DNA from: Bisporella sp. PMI_857 | Taxonomy: Eukaryota > Ascomycota > Leotiomycetes > Helotiales > Helotiaceae | Direction: 5' to 3' | NCBI GenBank assembly: GCA_021307315.1 | Contig: JAJSPD010000059.1 | Location: forward strand, 186,001 to 250,000 | Length of the DNA stretch: 64,000 bases | Shown here: positions 33,639 to 45,210 of the stretch, one piece after another | Position numbering within the stretch: position 1 is the first letter of the stretch | How the letters are laid out: each line of letters opens with the position of its first letter | Translations under genes and position numbers: made by a program | The notes under the pieces: generated by a model | Databases searched by the model: none | Seen by the model: only the letters and a program-made list of their open reading frames with translations | What the model was told of the DNA's origin: nothing

Positions 33639-34103
33639 GTAATTATCACGAGCCTCAACCCTAAGTAGTTATGCAGCGGCTTTTCTGGTGGCGGTCTTAG
33701 CACCCCCGCCATCCTGTCACAGACACACTACTACCTTGGCGCAGCCATCAGTTTCTTAGCAGAGGGCGATCTAGCCTTGGCGTTTCCCTGGCAATCATAG
33801 TGCTCAGGCCCTAAGGCTGTTCAAAGCCATAACGAATTATGATCCATTGTTTTGCAAGATCGACGATTTGTAACCATTTTACTCATGCATAACTGAATGT
33901 TCTCGGTACTTTAGGGTAGCATTATATCCAGTAGCATAGCAACCACACAACTGCATGAATATCGGTGGACGCTCATACATAGTGTATAAAATTATACACA
34001 CTAAAAATATAAATGCAACACATCACGTAATAAGGAAACAAATCTGCATCTTTTATACCCCTATAGATATAACTAAGTTTGAGCTGTACTTGATGCCTGC
34101 ACT

Positions 34104-34978
34104 TTACCATGGAAGCTCAGCCCCGTCATACTGATGGAGTCCTGTCGTCTTCTCCCAACCTGGGACGTGAATATTTAGAAACTTTCCATTTAGGTCTGCT
34201 CTATCTCTTGATAGGAGATCCAGCACTGCTTTTGCGCCGGTTTCAGCGTCGAGGTCGGCATACGGACCGCCTTGGTCTGTCCTAAGCCACTTCTCAGGAG
34301 TTAGTAATTAATTCGGACGCAGATAGATTTCCGTCTAACACTTACTCCGGGTGAGACTGCAAAGAATGTGAAACCTTCGCTCTCCAATTCCAATGCATAT
34401 AATCTAGTTAAACAGTTCAGTGCAGCTTTCGATACTTTATATGCAGGGTGAGGCGCGATCATGAATCTCTCAGCGTGTGCCATAGACCCCACAATCGAGC
34501 TCCTATAAGCAGCATCCGTCAGTGTTCTGTTGTATTGCCGGATGTTCCGTCATGGTTTACATGTTCAAAACCGTTCTTCGGTTGCTCTCTCTTAATAGTG
34601 GCAAACAAGCCACCGTAATATCATGGACAGCCTCAACATTAACCCCCAATGATTTCCGTAGGTTATCCATGGTTGCCACACCGCCAGGGGAGGTTTCATT
34701 TATCGCAGCGTTATTGATTAGGACATCTAAGCCACGACCTCCAAGACTCTCTCTCACCTGACTTATCGCCGCAGTAATACTGTCGGGGTCCGTCACTCTA
34801 GCTGCACAACAACAACTCGGCCTCCCGATTGGGATATGAGTTCTTGCAGAGCTGGTGGGGGCGAAGAGCGAATGGTGGCAAAAATTGTTGATACCTCGCT
34901 GGCTGGCTTATTGCACAATACCCTAACGAGTTCTAGCCCTAGGCCGCGTCCAACTCCGGTAATTAGGTATGAAGCCAT
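34104..34978 (-). pseudogene. Short-chain dehydrogenase (SDR-2), interrupted by a 1-nt deletion
   Basis: Exons 34978-34561, 34502-34346 and 34292-34104 with introns of 58 and 53 nt (GTAAAC...TATAG, GTAAGT...CTGAG) would give about 254 residues. Motifs are ITGVGRGLGLELV (cofactor), NNAA (LINNAAINE), active-site Ser in LNMSSIVGS and YKVSK. The C-terminus ends QYDGAELPW. The layout resembles norsolorinate-ketoreductase-like or sniffer-type SDRs that reduce ketones on aromatic or polycyclic substrates. Between 34,797 and 34,796 one base is missing: the frame runs VVVVQLE-stop, whereas VTDPDSITAA continues in the next frame, as if an Asp codon lost its third base. All other splice phases fit only if that base is restored. 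It is either a genuine inactivating deletion or an assembly error. Confidence 0.8.
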
Positions 34979-36279
34979 GCTCGTTCAATCGCTCTCGCGC
35001 GACTCGAATAGGTATCTCAGACACTGAGCGAAAATAATCCCTACTTGAAGGACCAAGAATATTGTTATAATAAGCGCAATTCTTAGAAGGGGTATTAGCC
35101 ACTATCGAAAATAATTAAGGAAAGGTAGTGGGTATGAGAGGTATAGAATGTATAAGAGGTGTAAAGGGTGTGCACGGTGCAGAAGGTGCAGTAACTGCAG
35201 GCGCAATACGCAGAGAAGTAGGGCAGAGAAGGAGGTATAAGATGGTGGATGTGGGGCCGGAGATACAGGAAGTGAACGGGGCAAGCGGAGATATGCGGAT
35301 ATAAGCGAGTATTACAATGTGTAAAAGTCATAGAGACAGGAGAGAGGTGCGTGGTAAAGATGTGTCAGGTTCCGTACTGGTATATGTAGTAGGATAAGCT
35401 TTCTGACATGCGACGTCGGATATTGTACCTTTTTGGCCCGCTTAGTGCTGTGGTAAAGCTTATCCACCCTGGCATCTGACAAGATGTGAGAGAGAGGTGT
35501 TGAAGGTGTAGGAAATGTAGGACATTGAAGAGATGTTTCGAAGGTACAGCGGTTATCTATTATACTTTTTTACTAGCAAGGGGATGTGCTTTAGTTGCTC
35601 GCTTAAAAATCGGTCAATTTTAACCAAATAATACCACTTAAGTTGGCCATCGTTGATTAAGGCAAGCGCTTTCGCTTAAAGACCTTTACTGGACTTAGGT
35701 GGTATTAAATTATGTAAGGGATAACCCCTGCTAGCAGATTGTGCAATAATTAACCTCTATACTCTCGTCGATTTTACTGAATTAAGTAGGGTGTGGAAGG
35801 TGTAGGAGGAGATGCCGTGATGGGCGGAGAAGGGGCGGGGGAGGGAGATCTACTCTTTACAAGGATACAGTATGAAAAGAGTGATTTTTTTCATATCACA
35901 ATTAGCCTAATATTCTTCTTCTGGCTAGTTCGCATAGATAATTCAGCCCACTTAAAATCATCTCCAGCAATACGGTAACTAATTTACCATTGGGGAAATC
36001 GTTTTGAGATGGCGTTAGAAGTGTGTTTAGCTTTTATTGAACCAGACATATTCCATTCTCACTGTAGGGCTTAAGTAAATAATTGACATGTACTGTTATG
36101 CAGAGATGCGTGCTACTGTTCTCGAATTCTACTAACCAAGTGCTCCATTAACCTATACTTGTCCTTTGAAATCTACCATTCTGCAACCCTCTCTATGCCC
36201 TGACTCTACATTAAGTGCATTCCAATTTGTTAAGTCTATTGTAGCCGCGCTTGTCATAGATCAGTGCAGAGAATCCGCC
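34979..36279. promoter_or_regulatory. Divergent promoter region, SDR-2 / BVMO, with AGGTGT tract
   Basis: This is the 1.3-kb interval between divergent genes. Positions 35,130-35,300 are rich in AGAGGTG/AAGGTG words (complement of the CACCTYT words elsewhere), and scattered GGTGTAGGA copies recur near 35,490-35,520 and 35,790-35,805. No gene is seen; the frame at 35,793-35,978 is low-complexity. Confidence 0.45.
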
Positions 36280-38059
36280 ATGACAGATCCCAGATCCAAC
36301 GGCTACACTCACATCAATGGTCAAAATGGCCATGCTGGTAGCTACACAAACGGAGACTCAGGTCCGGCTCATTTGAATTTAGATGCTGTCATCGTTGGGG
36401 CTGGGTTCGCCGGCGTCTACCTTCTTCATCAATTGCGAAAAGAAGGCTTGAATGTGAAAATTGTTGAGGCAGGTCATGGTCTCGGTGGTGTTTGGCATTG
36501 GAACTCTTACCCGGGGGCACGAGTAGATACCCCGGTTCCCACGTACGCTCTCAATATCCCCGAAGTATACGAGACCTGGACGTGGACCGAGAAGTATCCT
36601 GGAGAACAAGAGCTCAAGGCATACTTCAACCACATTGATAACGTTCTTGACATCAGCAAGGATGTCATTTACGGAGAGAAAATCACCAAGGCCGTCTTTG
36701 ACGAAGCCACCGACAAATGGCAGCTGGAATCAGATCACGGGACTACCTTTACTGCCCGTTTCTTCTGCCTCTGCATCGGCTTCGCTTCCAAACGCTATTC
36801 TCCTGACTGGCCTGGCCTGGACGAAGAATACAAGGGCCGTGTCATCCACCCGAACCTTTGGCCATCCGAAGGCATTGATATGCGGGGGAAGAAAGTGTCC
36901 GTGATCGGTACTGGAGCAACAGGCCTCCAGATCGCACAAGAGGCTGCCCGCAATGCTCAACAGCTAACGTGCTTTGTACGTACACCTAATCTCTCTTGGC
37001 CCATGGGTCAGAAGAAAATCGAGCCCGAACGGGCCATGAAAGACCGGGCTTTGCTGAAATATCAGCTTGGTGAGAAACGCTTTACAACCGTAGGAGGCTT
37101 CCTCTATGACGAAACGACACGCAGGGTGATGGACGATACGCCGGAGGAGCGAGAGGCTAGGCTTGAGAAAGAGTATCAGGATGGCGGCTTCCGAATATTC
37201 TTCTGCTCCTACATCGATATATTGGGCGACCAAGAAGGAAACGACGAAATATACAAATTTTGGCGCCGCAAAACTCACGAGCGGATGGCAGACAAGCAAA
37301 AGGCCGAGATCCTGGCTCCCTTGAAGCCGCCACATCCGTTCGCTGGTAAGCGGCCGTCGCTCGAGCAGGACTACTACGAACAGATGGATAAGCCGCATGT
37401 CACGCTGGTGGACGTAAAGAGCAACCCCGTGACGCACCTGGTATCCAATGGCATCGTTACCGCGGACGGCGCCTTCCACGAAGCCGACGTGATCGTCCTG
37501 GCGACGGGCTACGACGCCGTAACAGGCGGGTTTAGAGATATTGCCATCACCGGCCTTGACGGGCTCACGCTCGAGAGTAAGTGGAGCGACGCGACCCATT
37601 CTTACCTGGGCCTCACGATATCGGGATTCCCCAACATGTTTTACGCCTACGGGCCGTTGTCTCCCACGGCATATGGCACCGGGCCCGCCATTGTCGAGTC
37701 GCAGGCGCATTGGATCATCGATACGATGAGGAAGATGCGAGAACAGGGGGCGACACGTATCAACGCTACAGCGGAAGGGGAGCGCGAGTGGAAAGAAAAG
37801 GTTAATACAATTCATGCTTATACTTTGAGGGATAAGATTGAAGGAAGTTGGTACCTGGGGTAAATTTCCTCTCCCTTCCCTCGTGCTTTTTTCCCCCCCT
37901 GATCTCCCTATAAAAAGAAAGTCATATTAACTCGAGTCAAGGTTGAACGTACCCGGAAAGAGACGGGAGACTCTGATTTTTGCGGGCGGCCTTCCGATGT
38001 ACAGAAAGGAGATATGGAATGCTATTGTGCCAGACTGGAAAGGATTTACGGTGGGATAA
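36280..38059 (+). CDS. Baeyer-Villiger (class B flavin) monooxygenase
   Basis: Exons 36280-37859 and 37942-38059 join across an 82-nt intron, giving about 565 residues. The start is ATG 36,280 (MTDPRSNGYTHING), not the longer open frame at 36,166. The order of motifs is FAD Rossmann VIVGAGFAG (about residue 40), GVWHWNSYPGARVD, the BVMO fingerprint YKGRVIHPNLWP, NADPH Rossmann VIGTGATGLQ, then ATGYDAVTGGF. The short second exon restores the conserved end: GSWYLG-LNVPGKRRETLIFAGGL. Without the intron the protein would stop at SWYLG. The fingerprint has Tyr in place of the usual Phe and Pro in place of Thr after His. It inserts oxygen next to a ketone to give an ester or lactone, using FAD, NADPH and O2. 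The chain is of the cyclohexanone/steroid-monooxygenase type. It stands divergent from SDR-2 and probably feeds the cluster's esterase. Confidence 0.93.
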
Positions 38060-38721
38060 TGCCCCCATTAGTCATGGTACAAAGTTGGCACTGTCGACTG
38101 AGCTCGCGGTCTTGTGTCGATTTTCGACTAGTTATCCTGCTAGGTCAGAGTAGTTCCTTCCTGCAGAGGCACCAGACTTAATCTACTCTTATGCTCGGAT
38201 GTATTTTGTTAAATTCCTTTTCCGTGTCTGCATTCAGCCAGCTTTCTGAATCTTTCGTTGGAAATAGATAAGAACGAGAAAATAAATCAAACATCTCAGT
38301 CCATTATATGTCCTAAGCTTGAGTTCGAACGCAGGGTATTGCGGCGATGCGCAGCACTACTATCAGTAGAGGTTGTGATGCCAAGTCTTGCAGTATATAG
38401 TGTGTATGGCTGAGTTTAAATTCTGTTGTTTCTCTGCCGCTGATACAAGTGGTGCATATATTATTCCATATTGTTCCAAGGGTTCAGTCTGAGCGGCTGT
38501 ACCTCGAGTCATATCTGACATTGTAAGAAGCTGTGATGCTATTGTATCTATGAGTTAAAATGTTTGAGTTGAAGTAGTTATCCTCTCCCATGGTTCTCGA
38601 AGTAAAGTGAAATGATTTGAGAATTAGTGAAGGATAAATCGAAACGGTAGTTATATTGTGGTTGGTTGATGGATAGTTGTGGGCTTGACGGGAGTAAGCA
38701 AATATCTTTTTTACCTCTAAC

Positions 38722-38904
38722 TGTCGGAATACCTACCACGTAGCAAAAGGCGTAGTAGCTGTGACTACACTCTTGATGGTGTGGATTTGATATTAGTTGA
38801 TTCATTCTAAGCTACGGCCTATTGCCAGGTAGATATATAGGTGGTAGAAGACCCACAATCCCCGCGACATGGAACGCGTGAAGCTATGTACATGCATTCC
38901 AATA
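38722..38904 (+). mobile_element. Short LTR-like insertion, 183 bp, family S, target duplication CTAAC
   Basis: It begins TGTCGGAATACC and ends CATGCATTCCAATA, flanked by CTAAC at 38717-38721 and 38905-38909. It is the inverted counterpart of the copy at 27,121. The terminal CA has become TA, a C-to-T change in a CpA context. It lies between the BVMO and P450-1 3' ends. Confidence 0.85.
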
Positions 38905-39142
38905 CTAACATAGATCACTCGCGCTATATACATTACACTGAGAATATTTACGAAATTTGGCTGCATTGGTTTTTAGTCATTTGGGAGTCTATCAAATGGA
39001 TGGTAGACATCACAGTATTCGAGAGTCGATATCGGGCTGAGTGTATAATACTGGCCACATATCTTGGTGCGGGAATCTCAAGGGCTATCATTTGTGACTA
39101 CTGTAGCAAGTCTACATCATTCTGTCCTTCCGAGCAAATCAC

Positions 39143-41033
39143 TTACTCTTCAACGTCGATTAGGTCGGGATCCACGTCTAGATCAAGGCTGATCTCCTCC
39201 GTTCTTCTCCTCAGCATGAGTTTCATACCAGGGTTCGTCATATGGGCAGTTTCATTCTCAAAGAACTTTGGCATTGTGTCGCTTTCGTCGAGCTTCCAAT
39301 CATACTTTAGAATCATGTGTGCCAGGGCAATCTTTAGCTCACTACTGGCGAGGAATCTTCCTGGGCATGCATGATGGCCGTGTCCTGAGATCAACCACTG
39401 TTAGCACGTAACCAGGTTTTTTGGGGGGAGGGTATAATCATAATGCAAGCCATACCAAAAGCAAACATGTCGGCAGAAGTAGAAACATATTGGTGGGCGT
39501 TGTTGGAAGAACCGCCCTCGCGGAGCTTGAGAAAGCGATTTGCCTCAAATGCGTCCGGATTTTTATAGATTTCAGGGTCTCGGAATCTATGAGCAACCAT
39601 GAGACGGGCGCCTTTTGGAAGTACCGTACCATCAGAAAGAGTAAGGCGACGCATAACCTTTCTGTTCATGGAGACTAATATTGCATCAGCGCCATAAGTC
39701 AATCAACAACCGTCCGAAAATAAACTCACCATCACTGGGCTGTCATAATAATTATTTATGTTAGTAACTTGTGGCGGCGCATTTACGGCTAACAGGGGGA
39801 CTCACCGGATGCATGCGTTGGGACTCCTTCAAGAAGCTGTCCATCAACTTCAACTTGTACAGCGCCTGCTTGGACCACCCATCGCCGCCCAAGACCTGAA
39901 TAACCTCTTGGCGCAGTTGAGGAATGATTTCGGGGTAAGTGACGAGATCCAGCAAGGCTATAGTAAGCGCTTCGGTCGTGGCGTGGATGGCGGCAACCGT
40001 GAGCGAGAGCTGAGCGGCTACGTAATCAACTTGCTTCCCACCAGCCATCTCAACCATCCACCCAATGGCGTCTGATACCTTTGGCGGTTTGCAACCTGCG
40101 GCCAGAGATATTTGAGCTCGGATCTTCCTCCTCTCTACCTCGGTATTGATAATCTTTTTGGCATCCGTGTAGTGCTGTTCTGGGGACTTTGTAAGCAGCC
40201 ATGTCGAAATTTGCCTCGGAGGTAAACACTTACGGATGTTCTTATTATGTGGCATAAAGTTATGCATAATGCGACGTAGGAAAAAAGGTTGGGCACGGAG
40301 ATCTCGAGCGGCCAAGAACGAGTCGACTGAAGGCCAATTAGTAATGTAACCAAATATTGCTGAATGTTTCATAGAAAAACCGACCAGTGTGATTTTTTGC
40401 AATCTCTAGCCACTGCTTGTTGCGGCAGATCGGTCTCCCCAAGAACACTCGCGATGAAAGGCGTGCAACCAAGTTGAGGTTATGCTGCTTGACTGCGATA
40501 GAATGCCATTTCCGATCTTCGCCATACAGGTCATGCAAGGCAATCGTAGATTCATCAACAAGGTGATTTGTGACGAGCCCCAAGCTTTGCGTCAGCTTTA
40601 CTCGGAGTGTTGACGGAATCAGCGTAGGGTTATCCAAGCTCGCGCGGAAGCCATCGAAGCCAGGGTAATGGGCGAAAAAGTCTTTGCGAAAGGCTTCATT
40701 AAAGTCCAGCTCTGATCGATTGCGGAGCTCGTCTGCGTACTTGTTGGGCAAGACTATCTTGGGTCCGGTGCCAGTGATGATTTGAAAGGGACCAGAATGT
40801 GACTTTAGACCGGCGGCAATCGTCTTGCTGGCGTCTTTGAAGTAGCTCTCCTTTGGCCCAAGATCTTCTCCAGGCAGTGTTGCGGTTGCGAAGCCAGGCA
40901 AGGGACGTTCAGAGGCCAACGTCGACCAGATATAGTATCCTATGAAAAGAGAGGCTCCAATTGCTACGAATTGGATGTATATAGGAATGGCATCCGACAG
41001 GAATGGAATGCTATAGGCGGTGGTGGGACTCAT
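39143..41033 (-). CDS. Cytochrome P450-1, fungal CYP68/CYP503-like, five introns
   Basis: Six exons (41033-40385, 40326-40234, 40179-39806, 39739-39730, 39674-39456, 39384-39143) give 528 residues with every phase consistent. The fourth exon is only 10 nt and supplies most of PSD in RMHPPSDVSMNRKV. There is an N-terminal membrane anchor ([19 protein letters not shown]), I-helix AAIHATTEA, ExxR in LKESQR and the heme loop [14 protein letters not shown] with the cysteine ligand. The heme loop and following helix ([19 protein letters not shown]) are typical of P450s from gibberellin, indole-diterpene and other fungal terpenoid pathways. It is an ER-bound monooxygenase needing P450 reductase. It oxidises an unknown scaffold, with a terpenoid or sterol most likely from family habit. 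No defects found. Confidence 0.93.
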
Positions 41034-42074
41034 GTTGCCTGTATAGATTCAGATATGCCGTGGCCGTGCGCCTTCCTATAAATTCGTGGCGACGGTCTCT
41101 CTTAAAATGCCGACATTGTTGCAGTGAGATGTGGATCGTGGTTATGCTACTACTGTATGTGAAAGAGAACTACCATTAAATAGCGGCAGCACATCCAAAG
41201 AGGGGGCCTCCTCATCTGGAATACGCAGAATCCTTTGGTGGAGGAAATTGGCTAAAAGCTATACTCGAGTATTGCGTGCCAACTCTTAGAAGTTAGTAGG
41301 AGTTTCACAAGCGGTAATTACGAAGTATTTAAGTTGCATGTGGCGTTGTAGTCACCTTGTTGGGTAGGCAGGGGCAGTCCCGAATATTCCCCGATGATTC
41401 GGCAAGTGCAAGCGACAGGAAACGTGGGTGTACGGGGTGCAAAGGACGGGGTAAGCGCATATTTGTGCTTTGCTTGTTTTGCGTTGCAGGGCTTGGTTTA
41501 CGAGTAATGTAACAAATACTATTACAATGGGCAGGGGGGGTTCGAAAAATAGGCTCTTGCTGCTGGAGCCGGAACTAGATTTCTCGGCGGATATTTTCAT
41601 TATCTACATAAAATCATATTGGTTATGAATTTGCATAGGATAGAGATACGCTAAAATAATTGATAAGAGTGTCTTAGGGTGCTATTCTCATCTATACTAG
41701 TGTGGGGTGGGAGGGTTTGTTGCAGATGTCCTGAGGCAACGCGCCACCTCTCTCTGCCGTACAAGATCCCAATCGGAATAGTAGGAAGCTGTACCGGGTC
41801 TTGCGGAAGGATAAGATCCGGTCCACTCAAAAGTACTTAAGAAGCTTGATGCACAATTCAGCCACGATCTGTGTAAACCAAATCTGTGAACTATTAAACA
41901 AGCTAGAGCAGGACGATTTATCTCGCATAACAGTGGGGCCGTGCAGGGCACACATCGCCACTCGCACCAAACCAAAACAATTCTGCCGCCCTGCCCTTTC
42001 CATCTCTCCCTTGCCGTATATCCTTACCCGTTTCCTCACCAATCACATTCGAATAATAGAAACAGTTGCGCATG
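41034..42074. other. Interval between P450-1 and P450-2 (promoter of P450-1)
   Basis: Both neighbours are on the minus strand, so the sequence just above 41,033 is the P450-1 promoter. Open frames here (for example 41,801-42,127) have no family features. No tract of the CACCTYT type was noticed. Confidence 0.4.
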
Positions 42075-43550
42075 TCAGACGGCTGTTGCTAGATCAGTAT
42101 CCTGTCTTCGCCTCAATAGCAAGGTAGCTTCCGGCGCTACAGAAGTAGTGTTGATCGTGTTCGTAACCCGGAAGGCGTTTCCCTTGAGTTTGATGTCAAA
42201 TTTCGAAAAGAACATGTAGAGCACAATCTTGATCTCGTGAATTGCCAGCTGGCGCCCAGGGCACGCCCATCTTCCCAGCCCAAAAGTCAGGAAGTCTGGA
42301 TTTCCCTGGACAGCCGGCCGCTCCTTTTTTTGCCACTGGAAGCCGTCAAACACGGTTCCCACCGTACCGTAGTTGTCAGGGTGCTGGTGCGCTCGTGAAA
42401 TGAGCACAATGCACATGGCATCCTTTGGCAGCACGTACGGCCCGACACGGACGGGCCGCGTTGTCTGCCGCACGGGACCCCAGGAATCACCCTTGGTTCG
42501 CAGAACCTCACGGATGAAGGAGTCGAGCAACGTGAGCTGGCTTAACTTCTTGACGGTAAGACTCTCGCCAGGAAGATTAACTGACTCCCATTCCTGGCGG
42601 ATTGCAGGCAGGTATTCATCCTGCTTCTGCGTAAGCTTGATCAGGATCCAGAACCCAGCAACCACGGTCTGATGAATTGACGCAAAGATAACGCCCACAC
42701 ACAGAATAACGCAGCGGAAAAAACCAGCTAGAGCTGACAGACCGGTTTTGCCGTGATAGTGTTTCGTGAGCAGAATGTCAAAGAGCGGGACAAAATCGCC
42801 ATGCCGTCCAGCAAGACCATTCTCCAGATGCTTGTGTCGAGCTCCCCACAGTAGAGGCACGACCCGGAAGAAGAATCTCGGGATAATGGTGAAGAATATG
42901 GCAGAAAAACCATTGATTATAACCCATAGCCATGGTAACCGAACCCATTCGTGCGTGTTCTCATGCATTCCCGTCATGTTGGCCATTGCAACTGCCACAG
43001 CAGCAAAGTGACCTGCTACAACCGATGAGGCGTGTGCTTGCCCAAGAATCATGACGACCATAGCGTGAGCCACGGCTAGCTGTATCCGATAGAAGATATC
43101 TGGAAACTCGACAAACGTCTTGTCGTTGGCGGGATTTGGTAACTCGTCCGACATGCGGTCGAAATATTCCTGAAAGACGGGGAATATTTTGTCTATAATG
43201 GCATTCATTCGAGGCTGCACGTTCTTTTCAACCAGACTATCGACATCATGGACGAAGGCACCGTTATCGAAAAGTGCTAGGAAGCCCAAGTGAAGCAATT
43301 CAAACACTGCCTTTTCAAAGGTGAAGTTCTTGGTGTCTGTAAGAACCTCATGGGCGTATCTGTGATCAATGACATATTCGTTGCGGCCGTGTCTAGGGAC
43401 AACGATGACGGGGCCGTGTTCATCCAAGGCTTTGCTATAGACCTCATTGACCTTGATAGAACGTCGAATTTCACGGGGAATGTGAACAACTGGAGGTGCA
43501 GGCCCGTTGAGGGACGTCTCGGACGTCAGCTGCGGCTTTGGTGTAAACAT
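42075..43550 (-). CDS. Cytochrome P450-2, intronless, no N-terminal anchor
   Basis: 491 residues from ATG 43,550 (MFTPKPQLTSE). It contains an I-helix of the ASIHQTV type, ExxR in IREVLRT and the heme motif FGLGRWACPGRQLAIHE. Unusually there is no hydrophobic N-terminal helix. The longest hydrophobic stretch is internal (WLWVIINGFSAIFFTIIPRF, about residues 205-235), in the F-G region, where it may dip into the membrane. The absence of introns contrasts with P450-1. It is a monooxygenase of unknown substrate. It runs parallel to P450-1 and divergent from the orphan gene at 44,800. The full length and intact motifs argue for function. Confidence 0.9.
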   Translation of the reverse strand: MFTPKPQLTSETSLNGPAPPVVHIPREIRRSIKVNEVYSKALDEHGPVIVVPRHGRNEYVIDHRYAHEVLTDTKNFTFEKAVFELLHLGFLALFDNGAFVHDVDSLVEKNVQPRMNAIIDKIFPVFQEYFDRMSDELPNPANDKTFVEFPDIFYRIQLAVAHAMVVMILGQAHASSVVAGHFAAVAVAMANMTGMHENTHEWVRLPWLWVIINGFSAIFFTIIPRFFFRVVPLLWGARHKHLENGLAGRHGDFVPLFDILLTKHYHGKTGLSALAGFFRCVILCVGVIFASIHQTVVAGFWILIKLTQKQDEYLPAIRQEWESVNLPGESLTVKKLSQLTLLDSFIREVLRTKGDSWGPVRQTTRPVRVGPYVLPKDAMCIVLISRAHQHPDNYGTVGTVFDGFQWQKKERPAVQGNPDFLTFGLGRWACPGRQLAIHEIKIVLYMFFSKFDIKLKGNAFRVTNTINTTSVAPEATLLLRRRQDTDLATAV

Positions 43551-44799
43551 GACTAGATGCAATGGTAGCGAAGATGAGGAAGCGTGAATGAAGTGTATCA
43601 GGGAGAATTCTGCTCTCGGTTCAGATATATCCCGTCAACTTCGGTAAACTTTGCGTTTAACATAGCCAAATATCAAACCATGTCCCACTTTGTCGTGCCA
43701 GATTCCTACTACTCGGCGTTTTGACTATCACAGTAACTAGTCAACTAGAACGAGGCTAGGAAAGTGGCTTCGCCGTTTGTTGATAACGACTGTGGGAGCC
43801 GGCAGAAGTCCCCGGCAATTCCCAAACGCCACGAACGACACGACACCCTGCGGTGTGAGTTAGTGATCTATGCATATTTGTGTATGCGATAACTAAATTT
43901 GTTTTATACAAAAGTTAGTTTTTTAAGCTTTTTACAAAACGAGTTCTCGGCCATGCATGTCTCTCCAACCAGACCTACCACAATAAGACAAAAGGAACGT
44001 GCGCACGATCGGCAGCTGCTACCTTCATGTATTACTACCCCGGCCCGAAGGATTTAAGCTTTCCTAGGGTGCGAAGCGCGTTTGCATAGTTTGTTACGCT
44101 CCCCACCCGTACCAAAGATTATATTCAGTGGAGAGTGCGGAGGCAACCCCCAGAAAATAGCCTTCTAGGTGGTTAGAACCCCTTGCATAACTCTTAGGTG
44201 ACCTTTTTGCATCTCTCCTATGGCCCATAAAAAGGACCTCAAACTTTGATGAGCAACAAACATGTGACATCTAAGTGGCTAACTAAACCCTATCTAACCA
44301 CTTTTCCACCGTATAGACTTTATTAAGGTGGGGGGAGAGTAGCCCGTTCCGGAAAGATTTAAGCTTTATTCTGCAGATACTAAATTCTTACTTAGGGATC
44401 CCAGCAAATCCCAGATATGGCGCATTCTTATGGCGAGGCCATCGCGGGTCGGTCCTTTTGGGCCAATCTAGCCAAGCATAGCCATATGGCCCGAGGTATA
44501 TATTGGCCCTCTGGAGAATCGCTACCAGCAATGTATACTTGCTCAAATTCGAACTTAAAACTCATCATTCATAACTCAGATAAATGCCTCTAGCCATTGG
44601 AGGTTATAATAAGTATCCAAATAGACATTGATACCAGCCAACATACACTTATATTGTAACCGACACCTCTGGTACCTCTGGTACCTCTGGTGCTCCCGAC
44701 ACCTCTGGCACCTCTAGTGCTCCCGACACCTCTTACACCCTCGACTCCTCATCTGGTCCTTCTCGCATCTAGAATTGCGACGTATCCTGTCTGCATACC
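43551..44799. promoter_or_regulatory. Divergent region P450-2 / orphan gene
   Basis: No gene is seen in this 1.2-kb interval. Its right end holds the CACCTCT minisatellite at 44,661-44,750, 50-140 bp before the start of the next gene. Confidence 0.4.
44661..44750. repeat. CACCTCTGGTGCTCCCGA minisatellite
   Basis: Six or seven CACCTCT/TACCTCT words occur in two or three imperfect 27-bp periods (…CACCTCTGG…GTGCTCCCGA…). The tract is in the same sense as the downstream gene and shares its core word with tracts near 31,434, 49,385 and 59,335. Confidence 0.7.
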
Positions 44800-45210
44800 A
44801 TGACCTCACGTTTACTTGAGGAGGGCCGGGCGAGGGTCGACGAAACGCTGAACAAGGGCTACGCGCCATCCCATTTCTCGCACAACTTGAAGCTTATACT
44901 CGTTGAGGACAACAGAAGCTCAGCTTCTCTGTCCATGAAGACCAAGATCGCCAGCACGCGTGAGAGATCTGCACGTCTGCGCACACTGGAACCGCCCACT
45001 CTTATCTGGTGGGCCACGGCCTTTCCCATGAGGCAGTGGTCAGGAGGAAGAAAGATGAGCGGCTCCACCTTTGATTCTCTAGTCGACCACGCTCCTCTAC
45101 ACGCGGTTCAGACACAGTCACTGCTTGCAGTAGTGGCGGATGACCTGGATCGACTCAGGCAAAAATACCCGTCCTGTGAGATGCTGCAGAATTTCTTGAA
45201 CAGTAAGTGA
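44800..45210 (+). CDS. Orphan protein, 136 residues, unknown function
   Basis: The open frame starts at an ATG (ACCATGACC context). The sequence is charged and mostly helical (LLEEGRARVDETLNKGYAPS, FDSLVDHAPLHAVQTQSLLA, VVADDLDRLRQKYPSCEMLQ). It has no signal peptide, membrane segment or recognised motif. A coding-like stretch follows 190 bp downstream (45,399-45,653), so this could be the first exon of a longer gene. Composition suggests a real protein, but I cannot name a family. Confidence 0.4.
   Translation: MTSRLLEEGRARVDETLNKGYAPSHFSHNLKLILVEDNRSSASLSMKTKIASTRERSARLRTLEPPTLIWWATAFPMRQWSGGRKMSGSTFDSLVDHAPLHAVQTQSLLAVVADDLDRLRQKYPSCEMLQNFLNSK

Noticed and set aside
33414..33643. GTAAT at 33,414 and 33,639 as a target duplication of the diverged family S copy
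   Set aside because: The left boundary this implies does not begin with TG, so the match may be chance.
36964..37815. 283-codon open frame on the minus strand
   Set aside because: It is antisense to the BVMO coding exon, has an improbable composition and no motif. It is a shadow of the GC-rich coding sequence.
44661..44750. Regular CACCTCT repeats considered as a CRISPR-like array
   Set aside because: Units are short and imperfect with no unique spacers, and the genome is eukaryotic. It is a minisatellite.
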